A DNA stretch of 64,000 nucleotides from Anaerobacillus sp. CMMVII. GTDB taxonomy: Bacteria > Bacillota > Bacilli > Bacillales > Anaerobacillaceae. The notes under the pieces are model-generated. The model saw only the letters and a program-made list of their open reading frames with translations, made no database searches and was not told the DNA's origin. A program made the translations under genes and the position numbers. Of the stretch, positions 36,986 to 45,798 are shown one piece after another. The stretch covers positions 434,001-498,000 of the forward strand of contig NZ_JACEHK010000015.1 of the NCBI RefSeq assembly GCF_025377685.1, read 5' to 3'. Each line of letters starts with the position of its first letter. The stretch's first letter is position 1.

Positions 36986-38319
36986 GCAATGCAACTGAAA
37001 AAAGACAACAAGAATTAGCCATCGATATGAAGGAAGGTATGGATTACGATGAGCTAATCAATTGTATGAGATGTGGCTTCTGTTTACCAGCCTGTCCAAC
37101 GTACCGAGAGTCAGGCGGTAATGAAGCTGCTTCTCCGCGTGGAAGAATCGCTTTAATGAAAGCCGTTGTTGATGGAATTATGGAACCCGATGAGGATTTT
37201 GAAAAACAACTTAGTCAATGTTTAGGCTGCCGCGCATGTGAACCAGCTTGTCCTTCTGGAATGAAATACGGCTTTTTATTAGAAGATGCTCGTGATATTA
37301 TCCAAAGAAAGAAAAAGCATAGTATGCCTGTTAAAATGCTTCGCAATGTTGTTTTCAACGAACTCTTCCCGAAACCAAATCGGATGAGGATGATTAGTAG
37401 CTTACTTTGGTTTTACCAAACAACTGGTATTCAAAAAATCGCTCAAGCTACACATTTAACGAAAATTGCACCAGGCAACTTATCACAAATAGAGCGCGTG
37501 TTACCAAAAGTTCCATCACCTAGTAAGATGAATAACCGCCCAACGCATGTTAAAGCAGAAGGCGTAGTTAAAAAGAAGGTTGCTTTTTTCTCAGGCTGTT
37601 TAATGGATACAATGTTTATGGACACAAATGACTCAACATTGTTTATCTTAAGCAAATCCAATTGTGAAATTGTTATTCCTAAAAAGCAAAACTGTTGTGG
37701 AGCTTTACATGCCCATAGTGGTGAAAAAGACGGCGCTAAACAATTAGCGAAAGAAAATATCCTTGCCTTTGAAAAAGTTGAAGCAGACTATATTATTTCT
37801 AATGCTGGTGGTTGTGGAGCACTTTTGGTTGATTATGGACACCTTTTAAAGGATGATCCAGAGTGGTCTGAACGTGCAAAGGCATTCTCTGCTAAAATTA
37901 AAGATATCTCGGAGGTATTGCTTGAAGTTGGTATGCCGAGAATGGTCTTAGAACCACAAGTAGTTACGTACCAAGATTCTTGTCATTTACGTAATGTAAT
38001 GGGTACATTCAGTGCTCCACGTAAGTTACTTCAATCGATAGAGGGGGTAACATTTACTGAAATGAAGGATGCTGATCGTTGCTGTGGATCTGCAGGTGTC
38101 TATAACATTATTGAGCAAGAAATGTCGATGCAGATATTAGATGTAAAAATGGAAGATGCAAAGGCAACAAAAGCAAGGACCCTTGTCACAGCCAATCCAG
38201 GTTGCTTACTGCAAATGAAACTTGGAATTGAGCGTGCTGGCTTGCAAAAGGATGTACGAGGCGTTCACATCGTCGACCTTTTAGCAGAAGCAGTAAGGAA
38301 AGCAGAAGGACAGTCTTAA
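36982..38319 (+). CDS. glcF: Glycolate oxidase iron-sulfur subunit
   Basis: This 445-aa protein has two 4Fe-4S clusters at Cys28/31/34/38 and Cys80/83/86/90, followed by two CCG domains (NCCGALHAHSG and DRCCGSAGV). It passes electrons from GlcD to the respiratory chain. It starts at ATG overlapping the glcD stop by four bases. A terminator follows 45 bp after its stop. Confidence 0.94.
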   Translation: MSNATEKRQQELAIDMKEGMDYDELINCMRCGFCLPACPTYRESGGNEAASPRGRIALMKAVVDGIMEPDEDFEKQLSQCLGCRACEPACPSGMKYGFLLEDARDIIQRKKKHSMPVKMLRNVVFNELFPKPNRMRMISSLLWFYQTTGIQKIAQATHLTKIAPGNLSQIERVLPKVPSPSKMNNRPTHVKAEGVVKKKVAFFSGCLMDTMFMDTNDSTLFILSKSNCEIVIPKKQNCCGALHAHSGEKDGAKQLAKENILAFEKVEADYIISNAGGCGALLVDYGHLLKDDPEWSERAKAFSAKIKDISEVLLEVGMPRMVLEPQVVTYQDSCHLRNVMGTFSAPRKLLQSIEGVTFTEMKDADRCCGSAGVYNIIEQEMSMQILDVKMEDAKATKARTLVTANPGCLLQMKLGIERAGLQKDVRGVHIVDLLAEAVRKAEGQS

Positions 38320-38364
38320 TAGGTAATGGTAAAGCATTTACCCTAAATAAATAACATGTTGATT

Positions 38365-38399
38365 AGAAGATTAATTCTTAGGAGTTAATCTTCTTTTTT
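38365..38399 (+). terminator. Rho-independent terminator of glcDF
   Basis: AGAAGATTAA pairs with TTAATCTTCT across a 10-base loop, followed by five T. Confidence 0.92.
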
Positions 38400-38403
38400 G
38401 TTT

Positions 38404-38634
38404 AAATCCGGTCACTAATAGTGCTGATTAGTGCTTTGATCTGTAAAAAAATTGTAAAATCCAGACACTAATAGCGCTGATTAGAGTCTTGATCTGTAAG
38501 AAACTGTAAAACTCGGTCACTTATAGTGCTGATTAGTGCTTTGATCTGTAAGAAACTGTAAAATTAGGTCGCTAATAGCGGTGATTAGAGTCTTGATCTG
38601 TAAGAAACTGTAAAACTTAGGCGCTAATAGCGTC
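38404..38634. repeat. 52-bp tandem repeat array, 4.5 units
   Basis: Four full units and a partial fifth lie head to tail, with the palindromic core starting at 38413, 38466, 38518, 38570 and 38622 (spacing 53, 52, 52, 52). Each unit reads palindrome, then GATTAG, then TTGATCTGTAAGAAACTGTAAAA. Cores are CACTAATAGTG, CACTAATAGCG, CACTTATAGTG, CGCTAATAGCG and CGCTAATAGCG. Units 1 and 3 share GATTAGTGCTTT, while 2 and 4 share GATTAGAGTCTT, giving a 104-bp higher-order period. It sits between the convergent glcF and mrpG terminators. Confidence 0.93.
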
Positions 38635-38683
38635 AATGATTGGACCTACAAAAGCATGGCAATAGATCAAACTACATTAAACC

Positions 38684-38718
38684 AAAAAAGATGAGGTGCA
38701 ATATGCGCACCTCATCTT
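38684..38718 (-). terminator. Rho-independent terminator of the mrp operon
   Basis: On the minus strand, AAGATGAGGTGC pairs with GCACCTCATCTT and is followed by TTTT. It lies 35 bp after the mrpG stop codon. Confidence 0.92.
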
Positions 38719-38753
38719 AAATCTTTTATCAACATTCTACTTCTGCTCTAGCA

Positions 38754-39119
38754 TTATGACCTAGCCTTTTTTCCTTTGACCTTTTTATTTTCAAAAGCCT
38801 TCTGTAAATCGTCTTGGACACTCTTCTCCCAAAGCTTGACTCCGGTATTGTAAGCAGATCTTGAAACCATGAAGCCAGCCACAGGGGCAGTTATGAACAC
38901 GAAGACAATCGTTAACAGAACCTTTCCACTGAATAGGCCTTCGACAAAATGAAAATAAATGAAGACGGCAAGCATGATACTAATGACACCTAATGTGGCA
39001 CTTTTAGTTGCCGCATGAAGGCGTCCATACACGTCTGGGAACCTTAGAATCCCAATCGAGCCTAAAAGGCTTAAAAAGGCTCCTAGAAGCACGAAGGCAC
39101 TAATTACGATCTCGGTCAA
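38754..39119 (-). CDS. mrpG: Mrp antiporter subunit G
   Basis: This 121-aa subunit has three hydrophobic segments and the MnhG/PhaG pattern (LGSIGILRFPDVYGRLHAATKS style). It is the last gene of the operon. The start is TTG behind GGAGGTGTGATC, overlapping mrpF by 20 bp. It forms part of the Na+/H+ antiporter complex. Confidence 0.94.
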   Translation of the reverse strand: MTEIVISAFVLLGAFLSLLGSIGILRFPDVYGRLHAATKSATLGVISIMLAVFIYFHFVEGLFSGKVLLTIVFVFITAPVAGFMVSRSAYNTGVKLWEKSVQDDLQKAFENKKVKGKKARS

Positions 39120-39381
39120 AGATCACACCTCCTTCAATGAATTTTGCTAAAGCAATTGTCCCAATGAACGCAAGGATTGCAATAACAAGGATAACCTCAG
39201 CGTATGCTATTGTATTTTGGATAACCATGATAATCCCAATAATTCCAATCAGGGTAATTCCAATTGTATCGAGTGCCACTACTCGGTCAGACATAGTTGG
39301 CCCTTTTATAATACGAATAAAGCAAACGACTATTGCCATTGACATTACGATTAGAGCTATGTTTAGAGATATATTTAGCAT
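39100..39381 (-). CDS. mrpF: Mrp antiporter subunit F
   Basis: This 93-aa, three-helix membrane subunit has the family motif GPTMSDRVVALDTI. Its ATG overlaps the mrpE stop (TAATG), and its end overlaps mrpG. The length is normal for the family. Confidence 0.94.
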   Translation of the reverse strand: MLNISLNIALIVMSMAIVVCFIRIIKGPTMSDRVVALDTIGITLIGIIGIIMVIQNTIAYAEVILVIAILAFIGTIALAKFIEGGVIFDRDRN

Positions 39382-39856
39382 TATTCAGTCACCTCCATGA
39401 TCGCTCGTTCAAACGTGTTGTGAATTTGTTTGATCATTGCATCTTTATCAGGGACATGAATGGAATGCACGTAAATTGTCTTTCCATCTTCTGAAAAATA
39501 CATAGATACGGTTCCAGGAGTTAGTGATATTAAGCTAGCAAGTAACGTTACTTCCCAATCCGTTTTCAATGTGGTTGGAACTGCTATTATTCCAGGTTGA
39601 ATATCTAGCTTTGGGCTAAGTACAATCTTAGCAACATCAATATTTGCTAGAACTAACTCCCATAAGAACAATAAGATAAGCTTGATAATCGCGATAACTC
39701 GACGGAAGTAAAAGTCGAAATGTAAAAATCGTCTTAATACATAGAGGAGTGCTATTCCGACCACATACCCAATGAAAACTCGATAGGGGAGAAATCGTTT
39801 CTAAGTAGCATCCAAATTATCGCTAAACCAATATTTAATAAGATTTGAAACGCCAT
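39381..39856 (-). pseudogene. mrpE: Mrp antiporter subunit E, frameshifted near the N terminus
   Basis: Read from the ATG at 39856 (with AAGGAGTAGTTGCC before it), the protein begins MAFQILLNIGLAIIWMLLRN and goes on to SPIEF. It then runs into a stop. At 39775-39778 (AAAA on the plus strand) one more A restores FFIGYVVGIALLYVLRRFL and the normal 158-aa MrpE through SLTPGTVSMYFSEDG. As read, only the 127-aa C-terminal part (39381-39764) is open. The operon is otherwise compact, so a sequencing error is more likely than real loss. Confidence 0.88.
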
Positions 39857-39861
39857 GGCAA

Positions 39862-41349
39862 CTACTCCTTATTAAGTACAGAATTAATATAAAATGATGG
39901 GTCTAGGATTTGGTCAGCTACTACCAAAGAAAATTGGAAAATAGGCTCCGCAGCTAATCCTAAAATAATTGATAAGAAGACTAAAGGTACGATTGGTAGT
40001 AATAATTTGCCAACCTTTCTTTGTTTCGCTTCCTCATTTGTAAGCTTTTGCTCTCCCCAAAAGGCATATATAAAGATTTTCATCATTGAGAATAGTGTAA
40101 GTAACCCAACGACTAATGAAACTGCGACGATAATGTAACGGCCTTCTTGAATACCTGACAATATTAACGCGAACTTACTGAAAAAGCCACTTAATGGTGG
40201 AATTCCCGCTAGTGAAATTGCAGCAATGAAGAAGAACCAACCTAAATATGGATGAGTTTTTAACAATCCACCCATTTTCTTTAAATCTGTTGTTCCGGTT
40301 ATCTTTTGGGTAGCCCCCGCAAATAAGAATAACGCAGACTTTACGATAATATGGTGGGCAATGTAGAAAATAGTTCCAGCAATAGCCAAACGTGTGAAGA
40401 TACCTAAGCCCATAACCATATATCCGACCTGACTGATAATATGGAAGGAAAGAATCCGTTTAAAGTCAAATTGCGAAACGGCCCCGAGTACCCCAAAGAA
40501 CATTGTTGCTCCTGCTAAAATTAGAATGATATTATGCGTAAACCCAGGGTCGTGATAGAAAATTAATGTAAAGGTTCGAATGATCGCGTAGATCCCGACT
40601 TTTGTTAACAATCCACCAAAGAGAGCTGCAATAGCTGCAGGTGGACCAAAGTAAGATTTAGGGAGCCAAAATAAAGTGGAAATAAAGCTCCTTTCATACC
40701 AAAAACGATTAAAAATAAAATCGCAATAACATTTAAAACACCTTGTTGCTCAAGCTCAGCTACTTTAACTGAAATATCAGCCATATTTAGTGTGCCAGTA
40801 ATACCGTATATATAAGCTACACCAACAATAAATAATCCTGAAGCGAAGATGTTTATGATTACATATTTTATTGATTCACGTAGTTGGTATTTCGTACCAC
40901 CATGAACAATTAAAATATACGAAGAGAGAAGCATTACTTCAAAAAATACAAATAAGTTAAATAAATCTCCTGTTAAAAACGCTCCGTTAACGCCAGTTAA
41001 TAAGAAGAAGTAAAAAGGAAAAAAGTAACCCTTTTGTCTTTCTTCACTTAATGTTTGAAAACCAAAAAATAAACATGCGACCCCAACAACACTAGCAAGA
41101 ATAACCATCAATGTAGCAAACAAGTCAGCGACTAAAAACAATTCCAAACGGCGCTGGCCAATTTCCTAGTTCAAGTGTATAAATCCCCTCATAATAGACG
41201 AGATGGGCTAGGTACAACGCAATCCCTAAAAGGGCAAAGACAGTTATTCCACTGATTACACGTTGTACCTTTAAATTTTTAGCGAACAATATTAAGACTA
41301 CGCCTACGATTAACGGTAAAAGTATCGGTAGAATGACTAAGTTATTCAT
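39862..41349 (-). pseudogene. mrpD: Mrp antiporter subunit D, two frameshifts
   Basis: The coding region is spread over three frames: MNNLVILPILLPLIVGVVLI down to 41135, the middle part 40669-41135, and the C-terminal part 39862-40670. Removing one A from AAAAA at 41134-41138 gives APFGIVLVADLFATL. Adding one A to AAAA at 40668-40671 gives LYFWLPKSYFGPPAAIAALF. The corrected product is about 495 aa, the usual MrpD length, a NuoM/N-like membrane protein with the conserved LPKSYFGPP loop. The ATG at 41349 follows AGGGGAAG and overlaps the mrpC end. Confidence 0.88.
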
Positions 41350-41680
41350 CAGCACTTCCCCTTAATTGATCTAAATCATCTGTATTGTGAACTTTGTATG
41401 TGCGATAAGCAATTACAAGTAAAAATGCAGTCACACCAAAGCTGATTACAATGGCTGTTAAAATTAACGCCTGTGGTAATGGGTCAGCATAAGTTACCGC
41501 TTCTTGCCCTAGTAATGGAGGTGCACCATCATTAAATCCTGCTAATGTTAACAGAAGAAGGTGAGCCCCATGACTAAGTAGAACAATACCGATAACGACT
41601 CGTAAAAGACTTTTCGTTAAAATTAAATACGTACTAACAGTGAAGATAACCCCAATTGTTAAAATCATTAAAATTTCCAT
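41342..41680 (-). CDS. mrpC: Mrp antiporter subunit C
   Basis: This 112-aa NuoK-like subunit has three hydrophobic segments (VVIGIVLLSHGAHLLLL and ADPLPQALILTAIVISFG are typical). The start overlaps the end of mrpB by one base. An unrelated open frame on the plus strand is a shadow. Confidence 0.95.
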   Translation of the reverse strand: MEILMILTIGVIFTVSTYLILTKSLLRVVIGIVLLSHGAHLLLLTLAGFNDGAPPLLGQEAVTYADPLPQALILTAIVISFGVTAFLLVIAYRTYKVHNTDDLDQLRGSADE

Positions 41681-42105
41681 TATGCATCATCCTCCGCTAT
41701 TGATAAGATGGAGAGTAACGCTACCCCAACAACAACAAGGTATACCCCTAAATCAAACGGTAACGCAGTTGTTAAATGAAGCTTGCCTAACACAGGAACA
41801 GTCACATACCGATCAAATTGAGTTAAAAATGGAAACCCTCCAAGCATTGAAGCGACACCTGTACCAATTGCAATTAACAAACCAACACCAATCATTGTTG
41901 TATAGTTAAATGGAATTACTTGTTTTATTGTTTTTACATCAAAGGCAACATATAAAAGCAGTAAAGCAGCTGCCGTCATTAGCCCACCAATAAAGCCACC
42001 ACCAGGATTGTTATGTCCTGCAAAAAACAGGAATACAGAGAAGGCAAGAATGATAAAGACGACAATTCTTGTAACTGTATGGAGCATCAGTAGGTTCTTT
42101 CTCAT
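41680..42105 (-). CDS. mrpB: Mrp antiporter subunit B
   Basis: This 141-aa membrane subunit contains the GHNNPGGGFIGGLM signature of MnhB proteins. Its ATG overlaps the mrpA stop by four bases. The length is normal. Confidence 0.95.
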   Translation of the reverse strand: MRKNLLMLHTVTRIVVFIILAFSVFLFFAGHNNPGGGFIGGLMTAAALLLLYVAFDVKTIKQVIPFNYTTMIGVGLLIAIGTGVASMLGGFPFLTQFDRYVTVPVLGKLHLTTALPFDLGVYLVVVGVALLSILSIAEDDA

Positions 42106-44522
42106 ACGTCCTCACTCCCTGTCATGCGTAATCTAATTAGGACAACAATAGCTAGAGCTGCGATAGCTAATACTACTATTTCTAACATCGTATCAACTCC
42201 ACGGAAATCAACCAAGATGACATTTACGATATTTTTCCCTGCAGCTAGTTCATAAGCATTTTGAACATAGTAATCAGATATTGATTGAATTGGATGAGAA
42301 TAGCTCATCGCATGAACACTTAACGCTGTTAGTGTCACGACAAGACCAACACCAATAGATACGACTAAGTTGGTTAATCTAAAGCGTGGTGTAAACTTTT
42401 CTTTTCTGAGTTCTGGTAAATGGTAGAACGCAAGTAAGAAAAGAACAACCATAACTGTTTCAACTAATAATTGAGTTAATGCTAAGTCTGGGGCACGGAA
42501 CACAACAAACAATAATGCAACGATAAAGCCCAGAACTCCTGTTGCAACAATAGCGGTTACCCGATGTGATATAAACGGTAACGCAACAGTAGTCGCAAGT
42601 AAAACAAAGATAATAACGAAAATATAAGGTGGTATTTCTGCCACGTTATTCAAATCAATCGCAAATGTATTATATTTCACCATTGTGTAGCCCATAAGAC
42701 CAACGATGAATACTGACATAAATACAAAATAATCTCTTAGTAAGCCAGTCATTTGCATGTTTGTTATTTTTAAAGAACCAGATACTAGACCAACAAGGCC
42801 TTTGTCGTACACCTGATTTAGCGGATCTCTTTCTCTTAAGAAGAAAGTTGTTTCGGCAAATTTCTTCAGGTTTAAGAAAACTAGAGCACCGAAGATAACG
42901 ACACCAATTGTCATAAATAGCTCGGTATTAAATCCATGCCAATGATAAATGTTTACATAAAAACGTTCTCCCTCAGCTAAGACTCCCGGTAAAATTGCCG
43001 CCATTGTTGGCTCAATAATTGAGTAAGCAAGGAGGTTTGGAAATAAACCAAAAATAACGACTAATGAAGCAAGGATAATTGGTGGAATTAACAACCCAAT
43101 TGGTGCTTCATGAACTTCTTTTTCTAGTTTCTCTGGTTTAAAGTTTCCTAAGAAGGTACGCACGAACATGAGCATACAATATGCAAAGGTAAAGATACTC
43201 GCAATCCATGCAACAATAGGAAAGATGAGACCTAAGGTTTGCATATTAAAAATGTCTAATGTTGTAGCATTAACGGCTGCAGTAAAGAACATTTCTTTAC
43301 TTAAGAAGCCATTAAACGGTGGAACACCAGCCATGGAAAGTGTACCAATTAAGGCAACAGTGAAAGTAATCGGCATGATGGTCATCAACCCACCGAGTTT
43401 ACGAATATCTCTAGTCCCAGTTTCATGGTCGACGATCCCGACAATCATAAACAAGCTACCTTTAAACGTTGCATGATTAATAAGATGGAAGACAGCTGCT
43501 AATGTTGCAGTGTAATATAAAGTACCTACTACAGCTACGTCATAATGAAAGGCAGCAGAACCTAAGCCAAGCAATGCCATAATTAACCCTAGTTGGCTTA
43601 TCGTTGAAAAGGCTAAAATAGCTTTTAAATCCTTTTGTCTTATTGCAGAAACTGAACCCCATAATAACGTAACAATCCCAAATCCTGAGACGATCCAAAA
43701 CCACTCGGGTGCTGCACCGAAAACAGGTGTTAAACGAGCTACTAAATATATCCCAGCTTTAACCATTGTCGCAGAGTGAAGATACGCACTTACTGGTGTT
43801 GGTGCTTCCATTGCATCTGGTAACCAGATGTGGAACGGAAATTGTGCCGATTTTGTAAATGCGCCTACTAGTACACAAAGCATTGCAGGAATGAAAAGTG
43901 GATTCGTAATAATCACATCGGCTTGGGCGATTATTTCCCGGATACTAAATGTATTTGTCATTACAAAAATTAGTGAAAATCCAGCTAGCATAGTAAGTCC
44001 ACCAGCTACGGTAATTAACATCGACTTTTGTGCCCCATATCTTGAACGTTCTTTATGGAACCAGTAGGCGATTAATAACGCTGATGATAAACTAGTGATT
44101 TCCCAAAAAATGTACAGTGTCATGAGGTTATCAGACATGACAACTCCAAGCATGGCCCCCATGAACATTAGTAAATAGACGTAAAAGTTATTTAGCGCCT
44201 CTTTTTGCTTGTTGTATAAATAGTAGATGGAATACAGTACAACCAAAGTACCAATCCCAGTAATCAAGAGCCCAAACAATAGGCTCAAGCCGTCTAAGTA
44301 AACGTCAAAATTAATTCCTAATGACGGAACCCAAGACAGTGGATAATAGATCGTTTCACCTCGTGAAATAGTAGGAAGAAACTGAATTAAATAGATAAAC
44401 AATGTTAAAGGAAGGATCATAACAAACCAACCAGTATGTACTTGACGAATGTACTTGTATAAAAAAGGAACAAGTAAGGCCAAGATAAATGGTGCTAAAA
44501 TAACGAGATGTAACAACGACAA
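42102..44522 (-). CDS. mrpA: Mrp antiporter subunit A
   Basis: This is the largest subunit of the Na+(K+)/H+ antiporter: 806 aa, about 20 hydrophobic segments. The N-terminal two thirds are NuoL-like, with KSAQFPFHIWLPDAMEAPTP and SAYLHSATMVKAG. The C-terminal third is the MbhD/MbhE-like part (FRAPDLALTQLLVETVMVVL). The start is TTG behind AGGGGGTAAATCAT. It is intact, unlike mrpD and mrpE. In alkaliphiles Mrp keeps the cytoplasm less alkaline than the medium and excludes sodium. Confidence 0.95.
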   Translation of the reverse strand: MSLLHLVILAPFILALLVPFLYKYIRQVHTGWFVMILPLTLFIYLIQFLPTISRGETIYYPLSWVPSLGINFDVYLDGLSLLFGLLITGIGTLVVLYSIYYLYNKQKEALNNFYVYLLMFMGAMLGVVMSDNLMTLYIFWEITSLSSALLIAYWFHKERSRYGAQKSMLITVAGGLTMLAGFSLIFVMTNTFSIREIIAQADVIITNPLFIPAMLCVLVGAFTKSAQFPFHIWLPDAMEAPTPVSAYLHSATMVKAGIYLVARLTPVFGAAPEWFWIVSGFGIVTLLWGSVSAIRQKDLKAILAFSTISQLGLIMALLGLGSAAFHYDVAVVGTLYYTATLAAVFHLINHATFKGSLFMIVGIVDHETGTRDIRKLGGLMTIMPITFTVALIGTLSMAGVPPFNGFLSKEMFFTAAVNATTLDIFNMQTLGLIFPIVAWIASIFTFAYCMLMFVRTFLGNFKPEKLEKEVHEAPIGLLIPPIILASLVVIFGLFPNLLAYSIIEPTMAAILPGVLAEGERFYVNIYHWHGFNTELFMTIGVVIFGALVFLNLKKFAETTFFLRERDPLNQVYDKGLVGLVSGSLKITNMQMTGLLRDYFVFMSVFIVGLMGYTMVKYNTFAIDLNNVAEIPPYIFVIIFVLLATTVALPFISHRVTAIVATGVLGFIVALLFVVFRAPDLALTQLLVETVMVVLFLLAFYHLPELRKEKFTPRFRLTNLVVSIGVGLVVTLTALSVHAMSYSHPIQSISDYYVQNAYELAAGKNIVNVILVDFRGVDTMLEIVVLAIAALAIVVLIRLRMTGSEDV

Positions 44523-44908
44523 ATGATTTACCCCCTATTCTTAATAATTAAAAAAACAATTAATTGCTGCTTAAACTGTTGCACTACAACTCCGCACTAA
44601 GACCATTAAAATTATATACTAAAATTTATTCTCGTGCATCCTCCTTCAAGTTAGCGTTTCACGTTAGTAAAAAAATTATTAAATAAGAAGAAACTAAGGG
44701 GATTATTTGAAAAAATATTTTTTATGAACAATAAAAAACTATAAATTTAGAATTTTTTTAATAATAAGGAAAAGCGCCACGAAGTAACTATATGTAATTG
44801 ACATGGCTTGATTTAAGTAACTTTGGAATTTACAAATGAAAATCGTATGTATATATTTCCTGAAATATCATCATCCTTATAACAAATGGAAATAAAGGGT
44901 GAGTAGCG
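44523..44908. other. Divergent intergenic region, AT-rich
   Basis: This 386-bp gap between mrpA and the small plus-strand gene must hold the mrp promoter. I see no convincing SigA pair, riboswitch or named repeat in it. A TTGACA at 44798 has no good -10 partner. Confidence 0.4.
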
Positions 44909-45100
44909 ATGATGAAAAAAGCAATAGTCGCTTTAGGAATATTTAGTATCCTATTTGTAGTTGCTTGGTGGGCAAACGAATTGAATGAGCAAAGATATTA
45001 TATAGATGAACAAAGTGAACAATTCCAAGGCCTTATGGTAGATGAAGAACAAAGAACCGAAAGATTTCGTCCAAGAGAATATATAAAAATAAAAAGGTGA
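44909..45100 (+). CDS. Small single-pass membrane protein, unknown
   Basis: This 63-aa protein has one N-terminal transmembrane segment ([17 protein letters not shown]) and a charged C-terminal tail rich in Glu, Gln and Arg. AAAGGGTGAG precedes the tandem ATGs. It is convergent with sda and shares a bidirectional terminator with it. No family is recognised. The topology suggests a membrane anchor with a short outside or cytoplasmic tail. Confidence 0.6.
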   Translation: MMKKAIVALGIFSILFVVAWWANELNEQRYYIDEQSEQFQGLMVDEEQRTERFRPREYIKIKR

Positions 45101-45118
45101 GCTTTATGCTCACCTTTT
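45092..45118. terminator. Bidirectional terminator
   Basis: AAAAGGTGAGC pairs with GCTCACCTTTT over TTTAT. A-rich and T-rich flanks allow use from both sides. It follows the small membrane gene by overlap of its last codons and lies 33 bp past the corrected sda end. Confidence 0.88.
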
Positions 45119-45150
45119 CTCTGTCTTTATCTATGTTTGAACTGAACGAA

Positions 45151-45290
45151 TTAGGAAGTTTTTTGATTTTGTCTAGCAAGGATCTTCGTTCGATTTCTTC
45201 CTTGATTAACATAATAAAATCTGTACTTAGCTTTAATTCAAGTGCTTTATAATATGTTTCAACTAAAAGATCATCAGATAAGCTTTTCAT
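45151..45290 (-). CDS. sda: Sporulation histidine kinase inhibitor Sda, probable one-base error at the end
   Basis: The first 38 residues, [20 protein letters not shown] and onward to EEIERRSL, are clearly Sda, the checkpoint protein that blocks KinA/KinB when replication is disturbed. As read, the frame runs on to 85 aa (to 45033) straight through the terminator. If the run of six T at 45159-45164 were seven, the protein would end DKIKKTS at 46 aa, exactly the normal Sda size. DnaA boxes lie upstream, as in B. subtilis. The ribosome site GGAGGTGAA is 18 bases away, so the start codon is not fully settled. Confidence 0.82.
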
Positions 45291-45301
45291 TGTAGCCTGC
45301 G

Positions 45302-45524
45302 TTATCCGCAGTTCACCTCCAGTATTGAAATTCTTTTGTCATGTATATAATCTTGGTTTCATATAGTAGTAAGTTGTGATTAAGTAAATTCTAACATGTC
45401 CTAGAAAATGGAACAACCGTTCGAATTATCCACACAAACCTGTGGGTAAGGTGTTAATAACCTGTTTGTAAATGAAGGAAAACCCTGGAAATTAAGTGTG
45501 GATTTGTGTATAAACATATCCACA
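45302..45524. promoter_or_regulatory. DnaA-box cluster upstream of sda
   Basis: There is one perfect DnaA box, TTATCCACA, at 45426-45434. Near matches are TTATCCGCA at 45302-45310, TGTGGGTAA (inverted) at 45441-45449, TGTGGATTT (inverted) at 45497-45505 and ATATCCACA at 45516-45524. Two are inverted relative to the rest. In B. subtilis sda is controlled by DnaA through such boxes. Confidence 0.85.
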
Positions 45525-45798
45525 TCTGTAGTTTGGTGGAAAAATTTGTCGAAAAGTTTTTGTACTATTTTAAAAACTGTTACGAAATACGCCATAATTT
45601 TTTTAAGAGAATAAGATTGAAACATTGGACAGTATTGGATTATAATAGTTATTTACCATAATGGGTGAATAGTAGGAAATTCTGAAATACTTGGAATTAT
45701 TGAGAGACTGGGGTTAAATGACTTTTTTATATTGACTTCAATTATTGAGAATACTATAAATATCATTAAAATGAAGAAAAAAATAGGAGGCAATACTG

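Noticed and set aside
38404-38634. CRISPR array
   Set aside because: Units follow one another without unique spacers, vary within the repeat, and no cas gene is nearby. It is a plain tandem array.
45033-45150. C-terminal extension of Sda to 85 residues
   Set aside because: It reads through a clear terminator and antisense to another gene. A one-base run correction gives the standard 46-residue protein.
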